A DNA stretch of 34,872 nt from an uncultured Alistipes sp. (GCF_949296715.1 NZ_CASFQD010000043.1:1-34872), one strand, 5' to 3'; positions 1 to 9,788 are shown, counted from the first letter of the stretch. The notes: a model not told the origin generated them from the letters alone. Made by a program: numbers and translations.

Positions 1-141
1 CGCCACAACCGGCCCGTCTCGCTCTGCCGCATGCCCGTTCGTCGCCCGACCGGCGCATCATACGACCGGCACATCACCCGGCCGTCCCGTCATACGGCCG
101 GCAGCGGTTCCTTTCGGGATGCGCCCGCAACGCTCCAAAAG

Positions 142-174
142 AAAAAGGCTGTCCGCAATGCGGACAGCCTTTTT
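142..174. terminator. Strong bidirectional intrinsic terminator
   Basis: A 15-bp perfect stem (142-156 with 160-174) surrounds the loop AAT. The stem carries A-runs on one side and T-runs on the other, so it can work on both strands. It lies just downstream of the last gene of the minus-strand operon, whose stop is at 192-194, and presumably ends that transcript. The rest of 1-141 shows no gene or other recognisable element. Confidence 0.9.
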
Positions 175-191
175 CAGATCGCCATTCGGGG

Positions 192-2498
192 CTATTCGAG
201 CGTTGCGCCGTATCCCGCATACTCGGGAGCCACGACAAACGTGCCGGTTGCCGGATCGTTCGTCGACAGCGGGCTCTCGGCCTTCTTCGAATAGGTACCC
301 TTCTCGGGGTAGTACGAAGTCGGGGCGTTCGACCCGTCGAAGTACATCTTCCAGCCGCTGGTGCCGTAAACGATGTTGCCCGACTTGTCGAGGTCAATGC
401 TCGGCCACGGACCGTTCGTATTGTAGTCATAGGTCATACGCATGATCGAGACATACTTCGCAGCCGTAGCGTAGAGCACGTTCTTCGAGAAGAGGACCGA
501 ACCGATCTGGTCTACCTGGAAGTAGGCCGAACCCATGCCGGCCGGGTTGGAGGCGCCGCTGCCGTAGCTGATCAAGTCCACGAAGGTGTTGTTCGTGCAG
601 GTGATGCTCAAGTTAGAGAGCGAGCCCGTAAGCGAAGCCTGGTGCGCCTGGAAGAGCAGCGTAAAGGCGGAACTTACGCTTTCACCCATGCGCGAATAGA
701 GCACGTTGTTTTCGAAGACCATCGTCTTGAAGCTTGAAAGGCCGCTCTTGAGATGATCCGTGAGCTTGAAGAGCGCATAGGAAGTCTCCGAAGCCGGCTC
801 GTAGCGGAGCTTGCAGTTGCGGAAGATGATGTTCTCGATGTACGAACCCTCCTTCGTCGAACTGTACGATGCAAAGAGACTCTTGTTGTTTCCGAAGGTG
901 ATGTCGCAATCCTCGAAGATCAGCGTCTTGGCACCGCCCACGTCGTTCGTCATGGTAAAGAGCTGCGAGTTGGCGCCGTTGCGCATGTCGATCTCAAGAT
1001 TCTTGAAGCCGAATACGGCATCGCGGTTGCGCAGGTGGAACTGGTTTTTCAGGTTGAGCTTGGTCTTGCGGTCCGCATAACGGCCGATGAAGACGGCATT
1101 CCCCTGCATGTAGTTGTTCTCCGTGCTGATGACAAACGCATTGTTCGCCTCGCCGCCGTCAAGGAAATAGACCGAAAGCGTACTGCTCAATGCCAGCTCG
1201 GTTTCGGGATCGGTTGCGGTCGCGAGCTTGAGCTTCTCCGAATCCTGGTTGTAGATCACGCCTTCGATCTCGACGCCCGACACGTAATAGTCGTTCGGAT
1301 CGAGAGCCACGGCCTCCGTCGTATTGGTTGCCGATGCCACCTCGCTGAAGAGCTCGCCGACATAGGCCACCACATAGATCGTGTAGCTCGTCTCGGCCTC
1401 GAGGCCTTCGACTGTCACGGAGGAACCGACAACCGCCGTACCCTCCAGAAGCACCTTGTCGGCATCGGGAGCCTCCTCCGTCGACTTCAGGCAGAGGTAC
1501 TTCCAGCCGTCGGCATTGGCCGAAACCGTCACGTCGAACGTCAGCGTCGAGGTGGTCGGAGCCACGCTTTCGGAGTTGGCCACGCTCACCGTCGGAGCCA
1601 CGGGAGCCTCACCCGTGCACTCGACCTGAATCTTGGAGATGCACGAATAGCTGCCCGACACGGCCAGGATGGCCACATCCTGCGACGAATTGGCCGTTGC
1701 GCGCGTGCCGCCCGGAGCCGTCACCACCAGTTCGGCAACCTCCTCCACGGCCTCGGTCAGACGGGCCGTCCAACCCTCGGGAGCCGTCACGATCGCCTGA
1801 TCGACGCCGCGCACCTTCACTTCAAAACGTTTGGTCGCACCCACGTCGAAGACCTGCACGCCCTCGGTCGGGGTGACAATCTGACAGAGAAAATCCTTCA
1901 GGATGGGAATGAGTAGCTCCTGACCGTCGAGCAGCTTGATGTAGAGGTTGTCGCCCTCGACGCGAACTTCGTCGAAGAACTTGTCGGTCACGCCGTTGGA
2001 ACCCACCGCACTGACGGGATTGCCCGCCGTGTCGAGCACGTTGTCGAAGGTCTTGCCGCCGTCGTAGCTCACCTGCCAGTAGCCCGTCGCCTCGTCGACA
2101 CGGAACTGCGGCGTCACGCCGTCCCCGGCCTCGGCCTTCACGCCCAGCGACGTGAAGGTCTTGCCGCCGTCGTAGCTCACCTGCCACATGCCGTTCTCGT
2201 CGATGCCGATCACGGGGATGACCGCCTCGGCCTCGCTGCCCTGCACGAGTTCGATGACCTCGCCGTTGGTCAGCGTAATCACATACTTGCCGTCGACGAC
2301 CTCAACCTTGGAGATCGTCGCTCCGCTGTAGAGTGCCTGCAGGGCCTCGATATTGCCGTTGAGTGCGTCGACCTGCGTTTCAAGCGCCTGCACACGGCTC
2401 TTCAGGTCGTCGATCGCATCCCACAGGTCGTCGTTGTTGTCGCACGACTGGAAAGAGGCAGCCAGCGCAACGAATAACAGGATCAGATACTTTTTCAT
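192..2498 (-). CDS. DUF4988 + Fn3 + DUF4957-type beta-helix surface lipoprotein
   Basis: 768 aa. A lipoprotein signal ends at Cys19, and the following D/N-rich residues (CDNNDD) resemble a Bacteroidetes surface-export signal. Residues about 24-56 form a heptad coiled coil, as in DUF4988 proteins. Two W-Q-V-S-Y-D-G-G-K-T-F repeats follow (W105 and W141), then a beta-rich stretch (about 200-295) and an Fn3-like domain (about 300-395). From about 402 to the end the protein looks like a right-handed beta-helix of the DUF4957/DUF5123 kind, with recurring short strands and Asn-rich turns. This C-terminal half closely matches that of the lipoprotein at 20699-22807. It is the last gene of the GH88-PL8-sulfatase operon, 23 bp after its neighbour. 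The role is probably glycan binding or cleavage at the cell surface; no catalytic residue can be named, so the function is unknown. Confidence 0.85.
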   Translation of the reverse strand: MKKYLILLFVALAASFQSCDNNDDLWDAIDDLKSRVQALETQVDALNGNIEALQALYSGATISKVEVVDGKYVITLTNGEVIELVQGSEAEAVIPVIGIDENGMWQVSYDGGKTFTSLGVKAEAGDGVTPQFRVDEATGYWQVSYDGGKTFDNVLDTAGNPVSAVGSNGVTDKFFDEVRVEGDNLYIKLLDGQELLIPILKDFLCQIVTPTEGVQVFDVGATKRFEVKVRGVDQAIVTAPEGWTARLTEAVEEVAELVVTAPGGTRATANSSQDVAILAVSGSYSCISKIQVECTGEAPVAPTVSVANSESVAPTTSTLTFDVTVSANADGWKYLCLKSTEEAPDADKVLLEGTAVVGSSVTVEGLEAETSYTIYVVAYVGELFSEVASATNTTEAVALDPNDYYVSGVEIEGVIYNQDSEKLKLATATDPETELALSSTLSVYFLDGGEANNAFVISTENNYMQGNAVFIGRYADRKTKLNLKNQFHLRNRDAVFGFKNLEIDMRNGANSQLFTMTNDVGGAKTLIFEDCDITFGNNKSLFASYSSTKEGSYIENIIFRNCKLRYEPASETSYALFKLTDHLKSGLSSFKTMVFENNVLYSRMGESVSSAFTLLFQAHQASLTGSLSNLSITCTNNTFVDLISYGSGASNPAGMGSAYFQVDQIGSVLFSKNVLYATAAKYVSIMRMTYDYNTNGPWPSIDLDKSGNIVYGTSGWKMYFDGSNAPTSYYPEKGTYSKKAESPLSTNDPATGTFVVAPEYAGYGATLE
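2046..2186. repeat. 33-bp direct repeat inside the lipoprotein gene
   Basis: Positions 2046-2078 and 2154-2186 are identical over 33 bp, offset by 108 bp (36 codons, in frame). They encode the conserved core of the two W-x-V-S-Y-D-G-G repeats. Perfect identity at DNA level suggests recent duplication or gene conversion. Confidence 0.85.
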
Positions 2499-2521
2499 AG
2501 TGTTTTATCGCGTATTGTTAT

Positions 2522-5155
2522 TTATTTCAGTGAATTGAGCCATGCAGGCACGTAGCCGAGCCGCTCGCGCAGCTGCGCTTCGTAGAGCGACTGCGGCTCG
2601 ACGGGCGTACCGTTGCTTTCGAGGTAGAGCGTCTGCAGCTCGTCGCTCGTTTCGGATTCGGCCCATCCGCCGGCAGCCTCCGAATAGACGCCGAAATTGA
2701 CGGCGGCGCCGTGGAAGCCCACGATGATCGGCGGCATGATCTTCCACCAGTCGTTGTTCGGGAGCCACCATTTGAATACCCCGCCGCCGAAGTCATGCTT
2801 CGCCCGCGTAGCATTGAGGTTCCAGAGCGTCAGGTCGCGCAGGTGGTTGGGGACGTTCGAGACGTCGCCGCCGAAGCGCCACTGCACGAAACCGCCCGTA
2901 CAACGGTCCACAAGCGTGGCCCGCGGCTGCTTGGAGTGCGACTCGAAGAGAGCGTCGTCACCCCACGTATTGTTCCACAGCACGGTGCCCAGCGACTGGT
3001 TCGAGACGCCCGAAGCGTGGTACTGGCCGGCATTCTCGAGGAACGTGCCGCCCGGCAGGCCGCTCGACGTCGTGCACTCGTAGCCGCTCGTGCGGTCGAT
3101 CACCTTGCCGATGAAGATGCGCGAGGAGCCCTGAGAACGGACTCCCGAATGGCCGCGGTTGCCCGAGATCGTAATGTCGTAGGCCGAGCAGTTGGCCGCC
3201 GAGGAGAAGGTCATCGCCTCGCTGACATTCACGAAATCGACGCGCCGCAGCCACGAATTGGTCAGGCGCATCATGTTCAGCGGCTTGAAGGCGCCGTCGT
3301 CCTCCCACGACACGTGGTGGCCGAAGTTCTCCTTGGAATTGCCCACGAAGGTCAGGTCCTCGATGCCGACATTCTCATAATGGGGAAATTCGCGGATTTC
3401 CCAGCCGTATTTCGCCTCGACCTCGTGCATGATCGGTTCGCAGAAGGTCACCGTATTGCCGCTGACGGACTCCACCTGGTGGTAGTCGTAGACGCAGACG
3501 GTCTGGATGTCGGTCATGGCAGGCTTGTCCACACTCTTGGGTGCAAGCTCCTTGGCCACCAGCTCGGGATCGTTGTTCTGCAGGTAGAGCATCACCCATG
3601 CACCGGCCGAGATGCCGGCCGTCGAGGCGACCTTCACCGAGAAGGCCCCCTTCGCGGCATCCTCCGTCACGGAGGTCAGCGCCGAATAGTTGTTGCCGAT
3701 GCGGCTGCTGTTGTTCTTGATGTTGATCATCACGGGCGACGACCAGAGGTCGGACGTCGCAGGATAGTTCTTCGTCTTCATGATCAGGCGCGTCTTGTCG
3801 CGTCCGGCACCCTTGATGACGAAATTGCCGCCCAGGATGATGATGTCCGAGCTGCTGTACTCGATCACTTCGCCGTCGTTGACGATCGGCGTGTCGCGCC
3901 GCGTATCGTCCGTCTCGTCGTGCAGCACGTAGTCACCCTCGGGGAAGTAGATCACCGCCCGGGCGTTGGCATTGGCCTGGTTGCCGCCCGAAGCGTTCTT
4001 GCCCGTGAGCTTCAGCTCGGTGAGCAGGTTCACGAAAGCGGCGCGCGAAGAGGTCGCACCCGTAGGATCGAGTCCGTAGTCGAGCACGTTGTAGACCTTG
4101 TAGCCCAACCCCCAGGCATCGGGAGGGGCCACTTCGCCGTGCTTGTAACCGGCATAGGAGTAATCGAGCAGGACATTATCGTCGCTTCCGGCCTTGAAAT
4201 TCCGCCACGCCGCGCAAGCGTTGGCATCGAGCCGCTGATTCAGCAGCGTAATCTCCACGGGCACGATCTTCAGATACCCCTTCGGAGAGGTTACGACGAC
4301 CGACAGCGTCACCTGCTCCTCGGCCTGACGGGCCACGGCCGGAGCCGTCACGACCAGTTCGGTCTCGGTCAGTTCGGCACGCCACCCTTCGGGAGCCTGA
4401 ATCACGGCCTCGGCCACGTTCGACTGCACGACCTCGAACGAGCGGGTCTCACCGAGGTAGAACTTCTCGTTCTCACCGGCCACGACCGTCAGGCCGAAGT
4501 CGTTGCACACGGGCAGGGTCAGCTTCGTCCCCGAAAGCAGCTCGATCGAGAGCAAGCCGCTCTCTTCATCGTAGCTCACCGACTTGAAGACCGAACTGTA
4601 GCCGAGCGAAACGTTGTCGCCCGCGGCATTGACCGGCTGGCCGTTCTGCAGGAGGGGTTCATAGGTAATCCCGCCGTCGAGGCTCACCTCCCACGTGCCG
4701 TCGGCCGCCACGCGCAGCCTGGGCGTAATACCCGAGGCGTTCTCGGCATGCTCCCCGTCCGCAACGGGCCATGCGGGCACATCCTTGCCGTCGACCTGCA
4801 GGCGGTTGAAGGTCTCACCGCCGTCGAGGCTCACGATCCAGTAGCCCTCGTCGTCGATATCCATCAGGGGCACCAGGGCGTCGAGCCGCTCGCCCTCGAT
4901 GACGAGGTACTTGCTGCCGTCGCTCAATTCGAGCACATAGCCTTTCTCGTCGGGCGTGACCCCGACAATCACCGTCGACTCGTCCATCAGCTTATGGAGC
5001 GCCTCGATGCTGGTATTCACCTCGCTGACGCGGGACTCCAGCGCGGCCACCCGGTCGCGCAGGCTCTCGATCTCGTCGTGAATGCCATCGGTATTCTCAC
5101 ACGATTGCAGCACGAAGGCCGAAAGCGCCGCAATCCATAAAAACAACCTGTTCAT
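2522..5155 (-). CDS. DUF4988 + pectin-lyase-like beta-helix lipoprotein, possible PL29-like lyase
   Basis: 877 aa. A lipoprotein signal ends at Cys19, followed by a coiled coil (about 24-56) and two W-x-V-S-x-D-G-G repeats (W106 and W155), the same N-terminal build as the downstream gene. A beta-rich segment follows (about 210-305). At about 353-380 the sequence VYNVLDYGLDPTGATSS is the typical start of a pectin-lyase-fold beta-helix, which runs through the C-terminal half; I believe this half matches the DUF4955 class. Proteins of this general build are known in Bacteroides glycosaminoglycan loci, and PL29 chondroitin/hyaluronan lyase is the closest assignment I can suggest, from memory rather than a search. 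Its place between a sulfatase and another surface protein supports a role in polymer cleavage outside the cell. Catalytic residues are not identified. Confidence 0.75.
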   Translation of the reverse strand: MNRLFLWIAALSAFVLQSCENTDGIHDEIESLRDRVAALESRVSEVNTSIEALHKLMDESTVIVGVTPDEKGYVLELSDGSKYLVIEGERLDALVPLMDIDDEGYWIVSLDGGETFNRLQVDGKDVPAWPVADGEHAENASGITPRLRVAADGTWEVSLDGGITYEPLLQNGQPVNAAGDNVSLGYSSVFKSVSYDEESGLLSIELLSGTKLTLPVCNDFGLTVVAGENEKFYLGETRSFEVVQSNVAEAVIQAPEGWRAELTETELVVTAPAVARQAEEQVTLSVVVTSPKGYLKIVPVEITLLNQRLDANACAAWRNFKAGSDDNVLLDYSYAGYKHGEVAPPDAWGLGYKVYNVLDYGLDPTGATSSRAAFVNLLTELKLTGKNASGGNQANANARAVIYFPEGDYVLHDETDDTRRDTPIVNDGEVIEYSSSDIIILGGNFVIKGAGRDKTRLIMKTKNYPATSDLWSSPVMINIKNNSSRIGNNYSALTSVTEDAAKGAFSVKVASTAGISAGAWVMLYLQNNDPELVAKELAPKSVDKPAMTDIQTVCVYDYHQVESVSGNTVTFCEPIMHEVEAKYGWEIREFPHYENVGIEDLTFVGNSKENFGHHVSWEDDGAFKPLNMMRLTNSWLRRVDFVNVSEAMTFSSAANCSAYDITISGNRGHSGVRSQGSSRIFIGKVIDRTSGYECTTSSGLPGGTFLENAGQYHASGVSNQSLGTVLWNNTWGDDALFESHSKQPRATLVDRCTGGFVQWRFGGDVSNVPNHLRDLTLWNLNATRAKHDFGGGVFKWWLPNNDWWKIMPPIIVGFHGAAVNFGVYSEAAGGWAESETSDELQTLYLESNGTPVEPQSLYEAQLRERLGYVPAWLNSLK

Positions 5156-5170
5156 ATATTCATCTGTGAA

Positions 5171-6706
5171 TTAGTTTTCCGTATCGTAAGGAACCACCTC
5201 GGCCAGCACCCGTTCGCGGAACCACACGTCGTCGCAGTCGCGCAGCAATACCGCCAGTTCGCGGCAGAGCGAGGCGAACAGCTCGGGATGCTCCGCGGGC
5301 TGCAGCGAATGCAGCTGGTAGGGATCGTTCACGTCGTCGTAGAGCAGCACGCGCTCCAGGGCGCCGCTGCGGTCGATCTGCAGCTCCATCGTGTGCGTCA
5401 GGGTCTTCAGGCCGCGGGCCTGCGGGAAGAAGCCGCGCACCATGCCTTCGGCATCGCGCTCCCCGTCGAGGTTGCGCAGGTAGAGGGCCGCACGCGGCCG
5501 CTCGGGCTGCACGGCGTCGTTGCGCAGCACGGCCGAGAAGTCGCGCCCCTCGACACTCGCCGGGATGCGGTCGGCAAGCCCCGCCAGACCGAGCAGCGTC
5601 GGCATGATGTCGGGCGACGAGAGCAACAGGTCATCCACGCGGTGCGCGATCCGCCCGGGATAGCGCACGACGAAGGGGATGTTGAGCGACTCGCGCCAGA
5701 TCGAGTTCTTCGGGTCGGTGACCGAGTGGCTGGTCATCGTCTCGCCGTGGTCCGAGGCGAAGACGACGATCGTGTTGTCGGTCAGCCCCTCGCGGTCGAG
5801 CGCCTCGAGCAGCCGGCCGAACTCCCGGTCGATGCCGCTCACGTTGGCGAAATAGTAGCGCGCCGCGGCCGCCTTGGCCATCGTCGTGTCGGCATTGTCG
5901 CGCACGAGCAGCTCGCCGAGCGTCTTGTCCTTGTAGAGCTCATACCCCTCCAGGTCGCAGTCGTCGGTCGAGGCGTAGGGCGAATGGGGCGGGTTGATGC
6001 CGAGCATCATGAAGAAAGGCTTGCTGCCGTCGCGCTCGCCGCCGCGGTTCTCGATGTAGGCGATCGCCTTCGAGACCTCGTGCTGCGGCGACCATTCGTC
6101 CACGTCGTGGCGGTTGCCCTCCGTATCCCAGTAGTGGGGATGCTTGTGGACGTCGTAGGTGCCGTAGGAGTACCAGTAGTTGAAGCCGTGACGCCGCTCG
6201 GGCGGCGTGTAGGCATCCCATTCAGGCACGGTGTCGCTCACGTAGGTACCCGGGCGCTGGGGATTGTTCTTCGTCGGATGGTCCACGTGCAGCTTGCCGA
6301 TGTAGGCGCAGTCGTAGCCCGCAGCGGAGAAGACGTCGCCGATGCATTCGGCATCCTCACGCAGCGTACTCTCGGGACGCTCCGACATGCAGTTCAGCAC
6401 GACGCCGTTGCGCTCGGGATACATGCCCGAAAGGAGCATGCCGCGGTGGGGGCTGCTCACGGGGCAGTTGCTCACGGCCTCGCTCAACACGACGGACTCG
6501 CCGGCAAAGCGGTCCAGATTGGGAGTCACAACCGGATCGCCGCGCCACGCCACCTGCTCGGCATAGGCCGGATCGCTCCAGAAGCCCAGCGACGCATTGC
6601 GGTACTGATCGGGAAACACGTAGATCACGTTCGGGCGCTCGGGCGCCGACGACCCGCAGGCCGCCAGCGCAAGCCCCGCAAAGGGAATCACTCTGTCCAG
6701 TTTCAT
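5171..6706 (-). CDS. S1-family sulfatase, serine-type, lipoprotein
   Basis: 511 aa. The N-terminus carries a lipobox (LAAC, Cys17), which would anchor the enzyme in the periplasm or at the outer membrane. RPNVIYVFPDQYR (about 24-36) is the first metal-binding strand of alkaline-phosphatase-fold sulfatases. The signature is Ser84-Ser85-Pro86-His87-Arg88, so Ser84 rather than Cys should be converted to formylglycine, needing an anaerobic sulfatase maturase (anSME), which is not in the window. GKLHVDHP and FASDHGE further support the fold. Only 4 bp separate it from the upstream PL8 stop. It would remove a sulfate ester from lyase-derived unsaturated oligosaccharides. The position attacked (GalNAc 4-O or 6-O, or uronate 2-O) cannot be told here. 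It is the only sulfatase in the window. Confidence 0.93.
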   Translation of the reverse strand: MKLDRVIPFAGLALAACGSSAPERPNVIYVFPDQYRNASLGFWSDPAYAEQVAWRGDPVVTPNLDRFAGESVVLSEAVSNCPVSSPHRGMLLSGMYPERNGVVLNCMSERPESTLREDAECIGDVFSAAGYDCAYIGKLHVDHPTKNNPQRPGTYVSDTVPEWDAYTPPERRHGFNYWYSYGTYDVHKHPHYWDTEGNRHDVDEWSPQHEVSKAIAYIENRGGERDGSKPFFMMLGINPPHSPYASTDDCDLEGYELYKDKTLGELLVRDNADTTMAKAAAARYYFANVSGIDREFGRLLEALDREGLTDNTIVVFASDHGETMTSHSVTDPKNSIWRESLNIPFVVRYPGRIAHRVDDLLLSSPDIMPTLLGLAGLADRIPASVEGRDFSAVLRNDAVQPERPRAALYLRNLDGERDAEGMVRGFFPQARGLKTLTHTMELQIDRSGALERVLLYDDVNDPYQLHSLQPAEHPELFASLCRELAVLLRDCDDVWFRERVLAEVVPYDTEN

Positions 6707-6710
6707 CGTC

Positions 6711-9700
6711 TTATCTCTTTTCAGTCAGTCGTACCTCGCGCGTCGCACCCTCGCGGCACGTGAAGGTCAGTACGGTATTCTTGCGTCCGGTCTCGACCCG
6801 CACGCCGTCCGGTTCGCCCTCGGCCTGCCAGCGGCCCCGGAGCGTCACACGCACCTCGGAGGCAATCGACGGATCGTCGATCCACGAACGCGAATAGATG
6901 CTCCGCTCGATGCGCTTGCCGTCGGCGTCGAACTTCTCGTCGCTCGGGCCTTCATAATAACGCAGGTCGGGATCGGCCACGGCGACCGTCATGCCGTCCC
7001 TGCGCTCGTCGATCATCACCAGCGAGGGCAGCGACACCTCCACGAGACGGCCTTCGCCGACTTTGCCCGCACGGAACAGGGCATAGGCCTCGATACCGGT
7101 CGGGATATCGCGCACGATGTGTGCCGCCGAGTCGCAGCGCACCACCTCATAGGGCAGGCGGCGGGCATAGCGGGCCGCCTCGTCGTCCGTGGCATGCACG
7201 ACCATCAGGTATTCGTAGCCGCCTCCCGAGACCTCGCCGTCGCCGTGGTCAATCCATGCCGTGGCAAAATTGTTCTCGGTCGGCGCGTCGGTCTCCTCGT
7301 GCAGCGAGTGCTGGAGGCTCTTGGCCACATGCACCCGACCCTGCGGCACGACGTAGAGGTTGCGCAGGTTGTCGCGCAGGACAACACCGCCCGACAGCTC
7401 CGCCCCGTAGGGGAAGGCGCTCACTTCGGTGCCGTCGACGACAATCGGATCGGACTCGTGCTCCAAATAGTTCTGGAAGAGCGTCGTGTGCACGCCCCCC
7501 TCGGCCGCGTTCTCGATGTCCGAGCCGAGGCAGACGATGCGGTTGTCGACAAGGAAGACACTCTTCTGCGCCCGGAGCGTGCCGTTGTACTTGTCGTGGT
7601 CGTGGAGCCGCATGGCATAGAGTCCGTTGCGGCCGCCGAGGCTCACGCCGCCGACGAACGTCTCGTCCGAGAGCAGCATCTCCTCGTATCCGGAGAAGGT
7701 GTCCACGTTGCGGATGTCGGCTTTCATGCGCTCCATCGGGATCGCCAGGGCCGTCGTGCCGGGGATGTGGCACCAGTCCCACCCCTCCTGGCGGAATCCG
7801 CTGCCGAAGGCGCTCACGGGGTCACCGTCGCCGAGCAGCTGCACGCTGCCGTGCGTCAGGTAACGCCCGTAGTGGTTGGCCCCCTGGTAGATTTCCGCCG
7901 ACCAGACGTAGCGGCTGTGGCCGGCGACGGTCACGAGCCAGTCGCCGCGCCGGTGCGAAAGCGAGGCGTTGTATCCGTAAACGTGCGTCCCTTCGGGCGA
8001 AGGTTCGGCCTTGATGCCGGCCTGTCCGAAACGGCGCGTGTAGTCATCCGCACCCTCGGCCAGCCGCAGGTAGGCGGCCGCCAGCTCCGGGTCGATCTCC
8101 TGACTGCCGTCGGGCGATCCGGCCACGGCAAGGCGCGCATAGTGCCACGGCACGAGCGCACCGCGACCGTCAGGATGGCGGCCCGAGAGGGCCAGCGGGA
8201 AGGACCGCAGGTTGCAGTAGAAGCGCATCTCGAGCAGCGCGCGTTTCAGCACGGCGTGGCTCTCGGGACTTACGGCGAAGCGCGTCTTCGAGAGCAGCCA
8301 CACGGCATTCACCGCACCGCCGCTGAAACCGTCGACGGCATAGGCCGGATAGTGGTGGCGGTGGTGGAAGACCGTGCCGTCGCTCTTGAAGCAGGGCGAC
8401 GTGCCCTCGGTCACCTTGTAGCCGTTGTCCACCCAGCGGGAGAAGGCCTCCAGATAGGCCGCCTTCGCGGGGGTGTCGGGCAGCATCACGATGCTCGCCA
8501 GCCGGCCGATGAGCGACGTGTTGAAGGCATCGATGTCCATGCCGGGCACCTCGGGCGGGAGTTTCACCTCGCCCACGCCCGAGAACCACTCCATGGCCTG
8601 CTGCACGTCGTGCTCCAGTCCGGCACGGCGCAACACGTCGCGCATGATGACCGGCGCCGTATAGAAGTTGCGCATGCTGTAGCCGAGGTGGTGCAACGTA
8701 CCCTGTGCACTGCCGGCGGCGAAGCCCTGGTCGAGCAGGTGACGCGTCAGCAGCACGTACATCCGTGCCAGCTCCTCGCGTTCGGCCGACCCCTCCGGGG
8801 CGGCATTCCAGGCCACGGCCAGCTGGAAGAGGAAATCGTTGCAGCCGCGCAGCGTCTGGCGGTTCGCGTTGTAGAGTTTGGCAACCTCCGTGTGTCCGAG
8901 GTTGATGTAGGTCTCGGCATAGCGCACGAACCATACGGGCTTGCCGTGCAGCGTGCCGTCGGCATTCTCCGTGATGCCGTATGCAGCGAACTGCTGCCGC
9001 AGGCTCTCCAGCGGCAGCGGCTTGCGCCCCTCGAGCAGCAGCTCGCGCAGGCGCGCCTCGACGGTGGCCATATCGCGCCGCTCGTCGTCACCGATCGACG
9101 CCGCGGCTTCGGGCATCGGATTGCGCCACGACTGCAGCAGCACGAGCCAGTGCATCGTCGTTGCGGCATTGATGAACGGAGCCTGGAAATCGGCCGTATG
9201 GTGCCGCACGTCCTGGAACGAGGCGAGGATCCAGTGGTCGAAGAAGAGTTCTCCGGCCGGAGCCCCCTCGACGGTCACGACCACCTCGTCCATGCCCTCC
9301 TCGGGTGTTCCCTGCATGTCGCGGTCGAAAGCCACCCAGGCGCCACGCCAGCCGGTGAAGCCCAGCCCGTAGTCGAACCACGCGCAGGTGCGTCCCTGCT
9401 TGCGGAACTCGAAGCGGAGCGACCCCTCCAGCGTCTGCGGGGCATAGACCCAGAAGATGAACGAGGAGACGGAGGTTTCGCGCGGATTGGGGTTTCGGGA
9501 GAGGTACTCCACGGGGGCCGCAATCCGCACCTGCGCACCCGGCTGCGACCACTGCCAGCAGACGGAACGGCTGCCGTGCTTGTAATGGTCGGCCGAGAGT
9601 GAGAGCGTCGAACCGAGCGAAGCCTCAAAGGGCGCCGCGGACTCCTCGAAGGAGAGAATCCGCGCATCGGCAACCTCCCCGGCCGTCTGGGCCGAGGCGC

Positions 9701-9746
9701 CGGCGAGCCACATCGACGCTAAAGCGAAAAAGAACAGTCTGCGCAT
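6711..9746 (-). CDS. PL8 chondroitin-sulfate-ABC-type lyase
   Basis: 1011 aa, matching the usual ~1000 aa of chondroitinase ABC I. A signal peptide probably ends near residue 19 (AGASA). Residues about 30-180 form the N-terminal jelly-roll (Lyase_N) with the typical SADHYKHGSRSVCWQWS stretch. The alpha/alpha toroid follows, then the C-terminal beta-sandwich domains. By alignment with the Proteus enzyme from memory, the catalytic set His501, Tyr508, Arg560 and Glu653 corresponds to His462, Tyr469, Arg523 (SGRHP) and Glu618 (SAEIY). The enzyme cleaves chondroitin/dermatan sulfate or hyaluronan by beta-elimination, giving unsaturated uronides that the adjacent GH88 hydrolyses. A second PL8 gene lies across the divergent region; the two proteins differ clearly in sequence, so they may differ in endo/exo mode or in sulfation preference. 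Confidence 0.95.
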   Translation of the reverse strand: MRRLFFFALASMWLAGASAQTAGEVADARILSFEESAAPFEASLGSTLSLSADHYKHGSRSVCWQWSQPGAQVRIAAPVEYLSRNPNPRETSVSSFIFWVYAPQTLEGSLRFEFRKQGRTCAWFDYGLGFTGWRGAWVAFDRDMQGTPEEGMDEVVVTVEGAPAGELFFDHWILASFQDVRHHTADFQAPFINAATTMHWLVLLQSWRNPMPEAAASIGDDERRDMATVEARLRELLLEGRKPLPLESLRQQFAAYGITENADGTLHGKPVWFVRYAETYINLGHTEVAKLYNANRQTLRGCNDFLFQLAVAWNAAPEGSAEREELARMYVLLTRHLLDQGFAAGSAQGTLHHLGYSMRNFYTAPVIMRDVLRRAGLEHDVQQAMEWFSGVGEVKLPPEVPGMDIDAFNTSLIGRLASIVMLPDTPAKAAYLEAFSRWVDNGYKVTEGTSPCFKSDGTVFHHRHHYPAYAVDGFSGGAVNAVWLLSKTRFAVSPESHAVLKRALLEMRFYCNLRSFPLALSGRHPDGRGALVPWHYARLAVAGSPDGSQEIDPELAAAYLRLAEGADDYTRRFGQAGIKAEPSPEGTHVYGYNASLSHRRGDWLVTVAGHSRYVWSAEIYQGANHYGRYLTHGSVQLLGDGDPVSAFGSGFRQEGWDWCHIPGTTALAIPMERMKADIRNVDTFSGYEEMLLSDETFVGGVSLGGRNGLYAMRLHDHDKYNGTLRAQKSVFLVDNRIVCLGSDIENAAEGGVHTTLFQNYLEHESDPIVVDGTEVSAFPYGAELSGGVVLRDNLRNLYVVPQGRVHVAKSLQHSLHEETDAPTENNFATAWIDHGDGEVSGGGYEYLMVVHATDDEAARYARRLPYEVVRCDSAAHIVRDIPTGIEAYALFRAGKVGEGRLVEVSLPSLVMIDERRDGMTVAVADPDLRYYEGPSDEKFDADGKRIERSIYSRSWIDDPSIASEVRVTLRGRWQAEGEPDGVRVETGRKNTVLTFTCREGATREVRLTEKR

Positions 9747-9788
9747 CGTAGATTCGGTTCAATGGGGTTTCGGGAGTTGCGCGCAGGA

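Noticed and set aside
6450..6470. Cys81 of the sulfatase as the formylglycine residue
   Set aside because: The C/S-x-P-x-R signature is met only by Ser84-Ser85-Pro86-His87-Arg88; Cys81 is three residues too early.
2711..9602. Long plus-strand open frames (for example 2711-5140, 5288-6763 and 7119-9602) opposite the minus-strand operon
   Set aside because: They are antisense shadows of clear lyase, sulfatase and lipoprotein genes in high-GC DNA; their products are rich in Arg, His, Val and Gly and match no family.
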